Below are positions 1 to 9,700 of a stretch of DNA of 26,487 bases, one piece after another. Made by a program: the position numbers and the translations under genes. A model generated the notes under the pieces. That model was not told where the DNA came from, made no database searches, and worked only from the letters and a program-made list of their open reading frames with translations. Numbering within the stretch: the stretch's first letter is position 1; every line of letters begins with the position of its first letter. The DNA comes from Sphaeroforma sirkka (Eukaryota > Opisthokonta > Ichthyosporea > Ichthyophonida): NCBI GenBank assembly GCA_001586965.3, contig LUCW03001425.1, positions 187,501 through 213,987 of the forward strand, read 5' to 3'.

Positions 1-82
1 ACACACAAACATACATATATATACACGTATTCACACACAATCGAAGTCACTCACGGCTTGTATCCTCGCCGGCTGTTGTTAG

Positions 83-1788
83 GGCTTTCAAATGACTCAT
101 AGTATCGCTGGAGGTACTGGGTCAGGGATGGGCTCCCATGTACTTGAGAGGCTCAACGATTGGTTTCCGAAGAAAGTGCTGCAGACATACTCTGTTTTCC
201 CTGGCGCGGTAAGTATAGGCCTTTTTAAGGCCCCCCCCAAAGACCTTTTGAAGTTGATCAGTGTGGGAGTGGGTTCAGGTTATAGGTAGATGTAGGTTAC
301 GGTGTGAAGGCGGGTTAGGGCTTGGACATACGCTGGTGCTGAAGTGTAGTTATGAGAAGAGTGTGGACAGTAATAAGATGGGATACAACTCTGATGGCCA
401 CTCGTTAGCACAGATGCCCTGGCTGTGCTAAGGCGAGTGGGTTAGGGTCTCATTGGCCAATGTGAACCCGCCAATGTTGTAGATAGAAGTCCCATTATGA
501 GCACACAGTACAGATATAGACCATACGTAAATGCAACGTACATACAGACATATATATCATATGTAAATACAACGTACATACAGACATATATACCATATGT
601 ATAAACAACGAGCATACAGACATATATACCATATGTAAATACAACGAACATACAGACATACATACCATATGCAAATACAACGTACATATAGACATATATA
701 CCATATGTAAAAACAACGAACAGACATATATACCATACGTAAATGCAACGTACATACAGACATATATTCCAAATGTAAATACAACGTACAAACAGACATA
801 AATACCATATGTATATACAACGTACATACTGACATGTATACCATATGTAACTACAACATACATATAGACATATATGAAATATGTAAATACAACGTACATG
901 CAGATATATATAAAATATGCAAATACAACGTACATACAGACTTGCAAAATAATGTAATGTGCAACGTACATACAGACATATACACCATACGTAGATGCAA
1001 CGTACATACAGACATATATACCATATGTAAATACAACGTACATACAGACATATATACCATACGTAAATACAACGTACATACAGACATATATACTATACGT
1101 AATAATAGACATATATAAGATGCGTGAATATAAATAGATACGTACGCACATATATCATACTCAAAATATAGGCACATATACCATACCTGTATATAGACAT
1201 ATATACAATACTATATATAGACATGTATACTATTAGAGAGCAGTACGCTATATCTGCTGAAGCTGTGATCAATGGTACTCTATATTGTCATACACTCTAT
1301 TTTGTCATACAATGATCTTATCACCGCACTCGTTTATGCGTATATGTACCACTGACCATAAACACATACGTAACTGAGTATGTAACTGTGTATATACACA
1401 TATCTAACTGACTATAAACACACATGTAGCTGACTTTAAACGCATGTATAAGCACATATGTAACTGTGCATATGCGTATATGTGCCACTGAGTTGTTCTG
1501 TTCTGTTTCTTCACTGCCACACAGGATACCGTCGTGCAGGAGTACAACTCCGTGCTCACCCTCAAGCGACTCACCATGGTGAGTGTATGTGTGGTAGCTA
1601 TGACACTGCGTCATATATCGTACATATGTTTATATGTATGTATTTATATATATATATATATCACAATTTATATATCTATATATATATATATATATGCGTA
1701 AGTGTAATGTTTGGTAACTATGACAATACGTCATATATCGTACATATGTATAAATGTATGTGTTTATATATATATATCACAATATATG

Positions 1789-1821
<33 letters not shown>

Positions 1822-2980
1822 ATGTTGTGTGTGCGTGTGTACATGCCTAAGTGTTTGTGTGGTATTTATGAGACTACGTTGTATGCCATGCACATGTATA
1901 TATATATGTGTGTGTGTGTGCGTAGGTGCTTGTGTGGCACCTATGAGACTGTGCTATAATTTATGCATATGTGGGTGTGTATTTTGTGTGTATATATATG
2001 TGTATATGCGTAAGTGTTTGTGTGGTACCTATGAGACTGTGTTATATGCTATGCATATGTGTGTATATTTGTGTATATGTATTTATGTATATGCGTAATT
2101 GTTTGTGTGGTACCTATGAGACTGTGTTATAAGTTATGCATATGTGTGTGGTATTCATCAGTCTGCGTTGTATGTCGTGCATATGTATATATATAAATAT
2201 ATATTCTGTTTACTACCCAGTACTTATATTCGACTAAAACCCGTATCTAAATCCCCAAACCCTATACCTTAAAAACCCCATACCTACTCCCTTGTTCTAC
2301 TTATAGAATGCTGATAGTGTGGTAGTACTGGACAATACGGCCCTAAATAGCATTGCAGTGGACAAGTTACACATCGAGAAACCAACCATGGAGGACATAA
2401 ACCATTTGGTGTCAACTGTCATGTCTACTAGCACAGCCACACTGAGATACCCAGGTACGGGCGAGTGTGTGTGGGTGTATGTTTATGCTTCAGAGATGTG
2501 TGGGTGTGTGTGTTTATGCTTCATAGATGTGTAGGTATGTGTGTTTATGCTTCAGAGATGTGTAGGTGTGTGTGTGTGCTTCAGGGATGTGTAAGTGTGT
2601 GTGTGTTCTTCAGAGATGAATAGGTGTTGTTCTCCAGTATCTCCAAACCTGCAGGAATACGTTTTTACGTTTTGAAAAGTCCGTTTGCACGTGTGATGAA
2701 TATTCGCGAGTGTTTCTGCAAAAGCAGTCTGTCGTATCTATGCAGCTATGGTCCCGCTTTACGTATCGAAATTGATTTACGTATTTATTTAGCTACATTT
2801 CTCGTCTGGCACTCTGAGTCGTCTGTGAGTCACATACGTAAGGACACCACTCATTACGTAACTCCACAGTACAGTCGCACAGCACTAACACTGCTGTAGC
2901 ATGGTGGGTCCTACAGTGCACCTATGTCCGCATATGCATACATGATATATGTAAGTTCTGTTATACTTAGGCCGATGCAA

Positions 2981-3024
<44 letters not shown>

Positions 3025-5376
3025 CGTTGGATATGGGTGTGTTCGGCTGGTTATACTCATACCGATGTAACCCATACATATATATATATATATATATATC
3101 ACTCTCTCTCGCCATCCAGGATACATGAACAATGACCTGGTGGGCATGATAGCTTCTCTCATCCCCACCCCACGGCTGCACTACCTGATGACTGGCTACA
3201 CACCACTGACTGCGCTGGGCAAAACGTCTACCAGTGTACGTAAAACGTCTGTGTTGGATGTGATGCGACGCCTACTGCAGCCACAGAACAGCATGGTTTC
3301 AGTCCCTACGCAGGTAAGAGGTGTAGACAAGAGTGGTAAGTATAAGGACGTATGTATTAAGGTGTTATGTATTCGTATATGAGTGTACGTAAAATGCCTG
3401 TGCTGGATGTGATGCGACGCCTACTGCAGCCACAGAACAGCATGGTTTCAGTCCCTACGCAGGTAAGAGGTGTAGACAAGAGTGGTAAGTATAAGGACGT
3501 ATGTATTAAGGTGTTATGTATTCGTATATGAGTGTACGTAAAATGCCTGTGCTGGATGTGATGCGACGCCTACTGCAGCCACAGAACAGCATGGTCTCAG
3601 TCCCTACGCAGGTAAGAGGTATAAACAGGAGCAGTAGATATAAGGACGTATGTATCAAGGTGTTATGTATTCGTATATGAGTGTACGTAAAACGTCTGTG
3701 CTGGATGTGATGCGACGACTACTGCAGCCACAGAACAGCATGGTCTCAGTCTCTACGCAGGTAAGAGGTTTACGCAGGAGCGGTAGGTATAAGGGTGTGT
3801 GTATTTAAGATGCATACGTATGTATATAGTCGTATCGATTCTTCATACGATCTGCAGGTGTAAACATATTATATACATTCAACCATCATTCATCTACAGT
3901 ATCAGGTTTCAAAGCCCTAATACCCTAGAACTCTAAAACCAACCACCGTTCCTCTACAAAATCAGGTATCTAACCCCTAAAACCCCAAAACCCAACCACC
4001 AATCCACTACAGAATCAGGTTTTTGAATCCTACCACCCTAAAACCCAACCATTCTTCTACAGAATCAGGGCTGCTACATATCGATTCTGAATACGATACA
4101 AGGCGATGTCGATCCAACGGAGGTGCATCAGTCACTGCAGAGGATACGCGAGCGCAAACTCGTTAAGTTCATCCCCTGGGGCCCTGCAAGCATACAGGTA
4201 CGGCTTGCGTACAAGTATACTAACACATGCATGGGTATATATATATATATATATATATAGCTCCGTGTATGTACAAAATTTGGGTAGATATATATATCTA
4301 TACATTGATATATACATGGAACTGTGTATATGTGCATGTGTTAGATCCGTGTATATATGATAATAGAACCATGAATCTACGCCCATTCGTTCAATTGCAC
4401 TGTGTGTGAGCACGTAGATCTGTGCTGCTCAGTATACGTATTACTGATTACGTTCATTTGTGTATATTAAGTGGATGAAGTCTACTGAAGATATTACGCC
4501 GTTGCTTTGGGCTCTGCATAGGAACGGAGCTTGAAAGCCCGTTTCAACGTATTCTGCAACGCCCTGCAATGGTATCTTTACTCGGCTTATATAACTGTAT
4601 GTATGTATGCATGTATTTATATCATGTGCGTATATTATGTATGTATGCATGTATGTATATCATGTATGTATATTGTGATGCATGTTTAGTATGTTTACTA
4701 AGTATGTACTATTGTGTATGCATATCATGTATATATAGCTAGTATTTATATCAATTAGGTATACTATGTATATACATTGTGTACCCGGCTTCCGTTCAAC
4801 TTGAATCGTTTGTTGTCATCGGCTGTTCCTATGTTCTACGCCGTGGTTTGTGCCATAATCTTTCCCAATAAACTCGACACGTGCCAATTTCCATCCATAT
4901 GAACTGACATTGCGTTCTAACGTTTATTAATAGGAACTGTTCCCCTTGTACTAACGTTTGTCCGTATGAACTGATTCTTTTTATGTAGGTTGCGTTAGCT
5001 AGACGATCGCCCTACGAACGTTCACTCAATCGCGTCACCGGGTTCATGCTGGCGAACCATACTAACATCAAATCAGTAGTATGCACATGCACATGTATAT
5101 ATTAGCATATATACATATATAATTTGTCTACATATGCACATGTAAATATACTAATATATACATATATACATATATACACATGTACTTATGCACAAAGTAT
5201 ATATACTAAAATATATACATATGTATATATACCTTGTATATATACTAAAATAATAAATATGTACATATATACATTTGCACATGTATGTTTACTAACATAT
5301 ATACATATGTACATATGCCATGTATATATACTAAAATATATACCCTATATACATATGCGTACGTATATATATACAA

Positions 5377-5415
<39 letters not shown>

Positions 5416-8386
5416 CACTAAAGTGCACACATATACACGTATGCACATGTGTATATCTACCAATATATATATATACTGGGTTACATATATGCATATGCAG
5501 ATGCGCACATACTATCATCATGTATACATACATATATAAAATATGCACATGTGCACATACTAACATATATACACATGCACAGTATATGCGTTGTTGCACA
5601 TGCTGTCATATATACACATATACATATGCACATGCACACATACTATCATATATACACATATACATATGCACATGCACTCATGCCCTCGGTGGTTCTCGTC
5701 TGGCTTTGCGCAATGTCGTTTCGTGGATCTTCGTGTGTACCCCTGTGTATATCCAGCACCTACTCACACGCACTGAGTGACCTGAGTGCGCAATAAGTCT
5801 GACGATCGGTTGATCCACAAATGTCTAATCACACACTATCACTGTATATATAACCCATAAATGTCTGGCATCGCGCACTACCACTGTATGCATAACCCAT
5901 AAATGTCTAATCACACACACTACCACTGTATATATAACCCACAAATGTCTAATCACACACTATCACTGTATATATAACCCATAAATGTCTAGCATCGCAC
6001 ACTACCACTGTATACATAACCCATAAATGTCTAATCACACACACTACCACTGTATATATAACCCATAAATGTCAATATATCACACTACCACTGTATATAT
6101 ATCCCATGGATGTCTAATCACTCACTACCACTGTATATATATAACCCACAAATGTCTAATATCACACACTACCACTGTATATATAACCCATAAATGTCTA
6201 ATCACACACACTACCACTGTATATATAACCCATAAATGTCTAATATCACACACTACCACTGTATATATAACCCATAAATGTCTAATCACTCACTACCACT
6301 GTATATATAACCCACAAATGTCTAATATCACACACTACCACTGTATATATAACCCATAGATGTCTAATTACATACACTATCACTTCACATATAACCCATA
6401 AATGTTTAATCACACACACTACCACTGTATATATATCCCATAAATGTCTAATCACATACACTACCACTGTATATATATCCCATAAATGTCTAATCACACA
6501 CACGACCTCTGAATGTGTCTTGCCGTCCATTGTCTTTCGCACAGCTGTTCAATAGAATTTGCACAAAGTTCGACAAAATGCGCGCGCGCGGGGCGTACTT
6601 GCAAGAGTTCAAAAAGTCTGACATTTTTAAAAATGGCTTCGAAGAATTCGACGACTCGAGGTAAGAGCTAGTAAACAACCCGCGGTAGGACATGTCCACA
6701 TAATTCAAAATAGTTGGACATGTCTATATTTCCAAATTAGTTGGACACGTCCACATATTCAAATTAGTTGAAAATGTGCATATATCCAAACTAGTTGGAA
6801 ATGTACGTATATCCAAATCAAGTTTAGCATGTATATATCTCCATATTAGTTGGACATAAACATTTTTTCATATTAGTTGGAAATGTATATATATCCAAAT
6901 CAGTTTAACGTGTACAAATTTGCCATGTCCATATTTTGATATGTCCCTAGTAGTTAAGTCATGTCCATATTAGTTTGCCATTCCCTATTGGTTTGATATG
7001 TCCATATAAGTTTGATATACGCATAAATCAGTTCAACATGTACAAATTGCCATATTAGTTGGACATGTACATATATCCAAATTGATTGGACATGTCCATA
7101 TTAATTTGCCATGTCCATATTTTGATGTCCCTAGTAGTTAAGTCATGTCCATATTAGTTTGCCATTCCCTATGGTTTGATATGTCCATATAAGTTTGATA
7201 TACCCATAAATCAGTTCAGCATGTACAAATTGCCATATTAGTTGGACATGTACATATATCCAAATTGATTGGACATGTCCACATTAATTTGCCATGTCCA
7301 TATTTTGATATGTCCCTAGTAGTTAAGTCATATCCATATTAGTTTGCCATTCCCTATCGGTTTGATATGTCCATATAAGTTTGATATACCCATAAATCAG
7401 TTTAACATGTTCAAATTGCCATATTAGTTGTACATGTACATATATCCAAATTGATTGGACATGTCCATATTTTGATATGTCCCTAGTAGTTAAGTCATGT
7501 CCATATTAATTTGCCATTCCCGATTGGTTTGATATATCCATATTAGTTTGATATACCCATAAATCAGTTTAACATGTTCAAATTGCCATATTAGTTGTAC
7601 ATGTACATATATCCAAATTGATTGGACATGTCCATATTAATTTGTCATGTCCATATTTTGATATGTCCCTAGTAGTTAAGTCATGTCCATATTAATTTGC
7701 CATTCCCGATTGGTTTGATATATCCATATTAGTTTGATATACCCATATTAGTTTTACCATGTTCAAATCTGAAACTTGATTTCTGTATTGCCATCGACTA
7801 CTGTGCCTATGTACTCACCCTGATCTGACATCTTCACAGGCAAGTAGTCGATGAACTCATTCAGGAATACACCGCAGCAGAGCGACCAGACTATATCGAA
7901 TGGGGTGGCCCCCAGAAGATGCAAACAGGTACGCGTGATTATCTGATTGGTAAACCAAATAGCTTATAAATAAATACTTGTGTGTGTGTGTTTGTGTAGA
8001 TGGAGATGTAGATGTATATGTATATAAGTATGTCTATATAAACATTTACATACCCAATGATGGATATATATCGGTATAAACTTACTCGTGAGAAAGTAGT
8101 TGCCCAGATTTCTAAGTAATAATATTGATGCTTCTGTCTGATTCACAATTTGTATAGGAAGAAAATATAGCGCACGCGTGAATTGCACATACTCAAATAC
8201 GTATACAGGTGAATTTGTACATATTTGAATACGTATACAGGTGTATTTGTAAATACTCAAATACGTATACATTTGCTTACCTACTGAACAGGCAGCCAAA
8301 CCGGTGCGGGCGGACATCACAATCACCGAGACAGGCCAGGTGTACCTGCGACGGGCCCAAAAGCTCCAAACAACATGCAATCGTAG
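83..8386 (+). CDS. gamma-tubulin, 3' part of gene (9 exons, 5' end outside window)
   Basis: Gamma-tubulin is the GTP-binding tubulin that nucleates microtubules in gamma-tubulin ring complexes at microtubule-organising centres. Exons, all with GT-AG introns and consistent phase: 83-208, 1525-1578, 2307-2454, 3120-3313, 4063-4197, 4989-5075, 6545-6660, 7840-7928, 8292-8386 (stop TAG 8384-8386). They sum to 1044 nt, 347 residues plus stop. Recognisable segments in order: tubulin signature [10 protein letters not shown] (exon 1); [38 protein letters not shown] (T7 loop region); [58 protein letters not shown]. About 135 N-terminal residues lie upstream of the window. The loop after VFP is about four residues shorter than usual (VFPGA then DTVVQ). 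The last exon encodes a Gly/His/Pro-rich tail of about 30 residues that I do not recognise. Exon joins are inferred from homology, not from transcripts. Confidence 0.95.
511..1230. repeat. 36-bp minisatellite, about 16 units, intron 1
   Basis: Inside intron 1 (209-1524). The unit is about 36 bp, built around ACCATATGTAAATACAACG followed by TACATACAGACATATAT. It is regular from 511 to about 1100 and decays to about 1230. Because 36 is divisible by three, long repetitive reading frames appear on both strands; they are not genes. Each unit contains a GTAAAT and a CAG, loosely resembling splice donor and acceptor. The rest of intron 1 (209-510, 1231-1524) shows nothing else except a pyrimidine-rich stretch before the acceptor at 1523-1524. 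Confidence 0.9.
1579..2200. repeat. diverged ~75-150 bp tandem repeats filling intron 2
   Basis: The beginning of intron 2, GTGAGTGTATGTGTGGTAGC then TATGACACTGCGTCATATAT, recurs in diverged form near 1696, 1848, 1922, 2008, 2093 and 2143. The usual form is GTAAGTGTTTGTGTGGTACC then TATGAGACTG...ATGCATATG. Between the copies are TA and TG microsatellites (about 1648-1695, 1767-1822, 1897-1920). Several units keep a donor-like GTAAGT or GTGAGT, so the array looks like repeated duplication of the intron's own 5' end. Sequence from 2200 to 2306 is unique and ends in the acceptor TTATAG. Confidence 0.75.
2455..2640. repeat. ~34-bp minisatellite at the start of intron 3
   Basis: Five to six units of about 34 bp, consensus near GATGTGTAGGTGTGTGTGTT followed by TATGCTTCAGA, start directly behind the exon 3 donor at 2455. 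One unit reads GTGTAAGTGTGTG...TTCTTCAG, so it contains both a donor-like and an acceptor-like sequence. From 2641 to 2950 the intron appears unique and I see nothing in it. Confidence 0.8.
2961..3105. repeat. TG and TA microsatellites within a 90-bp direct repeat, intron 3
   Basis: A (TG)n run (about 2991-3022) and a (TA)n run (about 3077-3100) each follow a related sequence: TTATACTTAGGCCGATGCAA at 2961 and TTATACTCATACCGATGTAA at 3051. This is a diverged direct repeat with a 90-bp period, lying just before the acceptor of exon 4 (AG at 3118-3119). Confidence 0.75.
3233..3828 (+). repeat. 149-bp tandem repeat x4: end of exon 4 plus splice donor
   Basis: The last 81 nt of gamma-tubulin exon 4 and the first ~68 nt of intron 4 are tandemly repeated four times. 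Unit starts are 3233, 3382, 3531 and 3680, exactly 149 bp apart. Each unit carries the coding block [17 protein letters not shown] through TQ and ends it in CAG|GTAAGAG, so four equivalent donors exist at 3314, 3463, 3612 and 3761. Copy 1 belongs to the real exon. Units 2 and 3 read KMP where units 1 and 4 read KTS. No good pyrimidine-rich acceptor precedes units 2-4, so they are probably intronic. Confidence 0.93.
3880..4070 (+). repeat. tandem repeats of the intron 4 splice acceptor (x4)
   Basis: The acceptor sequence CTACAGAATCAGG is found at 4057 (used) and in related form at 3894, 3954 and 4007, spaced 60, 53 and 50 bp. Each is preceded by a C-rich stretch of the type CCCTAAAACCCAACC. 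The unit at 3954 reads CTACAA and has lost the AG. In the three upstream units AATCAG (or TATCAG) is followed by GT; only the last continues into GGCTGC and the coding frame. Confidence 0.85.
4198..4988. repeat. intron 5: TA microsatellite and ATGTATGC-type repeats
   Basis: This intron contains a (TA)n run at about 4234-4258 and loosely repeated TATATC(AT)ATGTATGTATGCATG units at about 4594-4690. The remainder (4260-4590 and 4700-4940) shows no gene. A TACTAAC at 4949-4955 lies about 33 nt before the acceptor at 4987-4988 and is a good branch-point candidate. Confidence 0.7.
5085..5685. repeat. degenerate ATAC/CACATG-rich array, first part of intron 6
   Basis: Quasi-periodic sequence built from GCACATGTATATATACTAAA, ATATATACATATGTACATAT and related blocks, with a (TA)n run at about 5378-5408. 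ACTAAC or ACTAAA blocks recur (near 5146, 5203, 5242, 5288, 5328 and 5555) and resemble a branch-point motif. Long open frames here on both strands are low-complexity artefacts. Sequence 5686-5812 is unique and apparently non-coding. Confidence 0.75.
5814..6506. repeat. ~41-bp minisatellite, about 17 units, intron 6
   Basis: The unit is CCCATAAATGTCTAATCACA followed by CACTACCACTGTATATATAA, 40-43 bp, from 5814 to 6506. At the left end three units form a 124-bp higher-order period (compare 5821 with 5945), marked by a variant with GGCATCG or AGCATCG. The array stops about 38 bp before the acceptor of exon 7 (AG at 6543-6544). Confidence 0.92.
6680..7770. repeat. higher-order repeat of ~185 bp built from TTAGTTGGACATGTCC-like blocks, intron 7
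   Basis: Intron 7 (6661-7839) consists of short blocks such as ATTAGTTGGACATGTCCATA and TTAGTTTGCCATGTCCATAT. From about 6924 the blocks form a larger unit marked by CATGTCCATATTTTGAT followed by CCCTAGTAGTTAAGTCATG. This marker is found at about 6924, 7110, 7293, 7460 and 7646, giving periods near 183-186 bp and one shortened to 167. The last two units share variants (CATGTTCAAATTG, GATTGGTTTGATATATCC), suggesting recent duplication. Confidence 0.88.
8195..8275. repeat. 30-bp repeat x3 in intron 8
   Basis: Three copies of AAATACGTATACAGGTGAAT-like sequence, spaced about 30 bp, lie just upstream of the last acceptor (AG 8290-8291). Two contain ATACAG|GTG, so each unit includes an acceptor-like AG and a donor-like GTG. 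A short TG tract is at about 7979-7995 in the same intron; the remainder of 7929-8291 has no other feature. Confidence 0.75.
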
Positions 8387-8416
8387 CTGATATGAAAAAT
8401 AATTGATTTATGATAG

Positions 8417-9172
8417 ATGGAAAATTCTGTTGCTGCGTGTCCAGGTGTTACCACTCCTGTCATTGATAACTTGCGAGAGACCGAAAGCTACTTTGCACCG
8501 ACAATTTCTTGCGTTAAGGAAGACGAATGAATTATTTCCGTCTACCTTCTACAATCTGTGACTAGATGGTACCTATTGTAAGAAGTCAAATCACAGCTCA
8601 GAAAAAGGAACCTGATCTTTGTCGAGTGTGATCCGAATTCGAAGATTGACGCACGATACATGAGTGTGAAAGTAGCTATGAATACATGCACGATACGAGT
8701 GTGAAAGCAGCCATGAGTATATTAAAAAGATATCACTTCTCGGGATTACGGAAGAGTAGATCGAGCTGTCTTGGGCAGTCTGATTCCGATGGCGTGTATA
8801 TGTCCGATGAGCAAGCCGAAGTTAAAATTGGAATGGTTGACTTGCTAAACATGAGATAACGACTTACGAATGCGAGCTTCTAATTGTCAATGTACATGAA
8901 GCGCGTGATGGCAAACTATCAAAGGAGCATATAGCAGTGATGTTTTTTAATGAACAACTTATGGTACCTAAATATCTACTACTATTATGTGTTCATGGTG
9001 ATAATCTTAGTCGATAATGGTCACAAGATCGTATCCAGCGCAAGTATACGATAGATGTTATTCCTGCGGTCAATTTTATTGGTCAAGGCCGCTTGCTTAC
9101 GAAAGTTTACTACACAACACATGCGCATGAGGAACTTCAAATTCTATTTAATGGTGACATAGAATGCTGATT
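8417..9172 (+). pseudogene. possible decayed coding pieces of unknown type
   Basis: Several short frames with protein-like composition follow each other in different phases: an ATG-initiated 37-codon frame at 8417-8530; a frame at about 8583-8703 containing LIFVECDPNSKIDARYMSVK; one from about 8680 to 8860 containing AAMSILKRYHFSGLRK and VYMSDEQAEVKIGMVDLLN; and one from about 8850 to 9172 with a single internal stop, containing LIVNVHEARDGKLSKEHIAV and YTIDVIPAVNFIGQGRLLTK. A ~37-bp imperfect duplication (ACGATAC..GAGTGTGAAAG) sits at 8650-8720. No family is recognised. This could be a decayed gene or chance open sequence. Confidence 0.25.
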
Positions 9173-9700
9173 TCAATATAGGTCCGCAAGCCATACTACG
9201 GGCTGCAGTATATTGAGCTATCATAGTGAATACAGAACACTGAATATCATCAGAAAAAGTATCGTAGTTTTAGATAGGTCGAAAAACAAAATTTGGAAGC
9301 ATTGATATCTGATATTTTAGACTGACCAGAGGCCGTCCTTCTTCGTCATAGCCCTCAGTAGCTTTGTAGCTACGGTTGTTCCCAAGCAAACCGGTTTCGG
9401 TCATGTCTTACCAAGTAAGTCTGGGGCCTATACGTACATGATCAAGTCTCATGATGTGCTCTATGACGTATATTTGTGGGTCCAGTAACATGAATTTAGG
9501 TTTATTAGGTTCACTGTTGGTAAATATCACGTGCAATGTGGTTGGTGAGTAAGGTATTTCAGAATTGCCAGGGTTGGTATTCACCTGATGGAAGCCTTTC
9601 CCTTTATCACGTGAGTTTCTATGTAAACAAAATTAACCATTTCTTGTTGAAGAGTCGGAAAGGAAGTATGTTGGCCAAATGACAATACCGTCCGTGAAGC
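9173..9700. other. no recognisable feature
   Basis: No coding frame, repeat or RNA gene is evident. By position this stretch, and perhaps part of 8.4-9.2 kb, could hold the decayed 3' LTR of the - strand element to its right. I found no match to the right-hand element's LTR to support that. Confidence 0.3.

Noticed and set aside
511-1100. CRISPR-like array (36-bp units)
   Set aside because: Units are directly adjacent without spacers, the DNA is eukaryotic and the array lies inside an intron.
442-1177. Long repetitive open frames on both strands (up to 218 codons)
   Set aside because: They are produced by the 36-bp minisatellite, whose unit length is a multiple of three; composition is Tyr/Val/Cys/Met repeats without any domain.
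5124-5796. 218-codon + strand frame and overlapping frames
   Set aside because: Low-complexity Tyr/Ile/His/Thr translation of the AT/CA-rich intron 6 array.
6069-6542. Open frames of 86-96 codons on both strands
   Set aside because: Translations of the ~41-bp minisatellite in intron 6.
8209-8406. 65-codon + strand frame over the last gamma-tubulin exon
   Set aside because: It is in the wrong phase; the phase-consistent frame ends at TAG 8384-8386.
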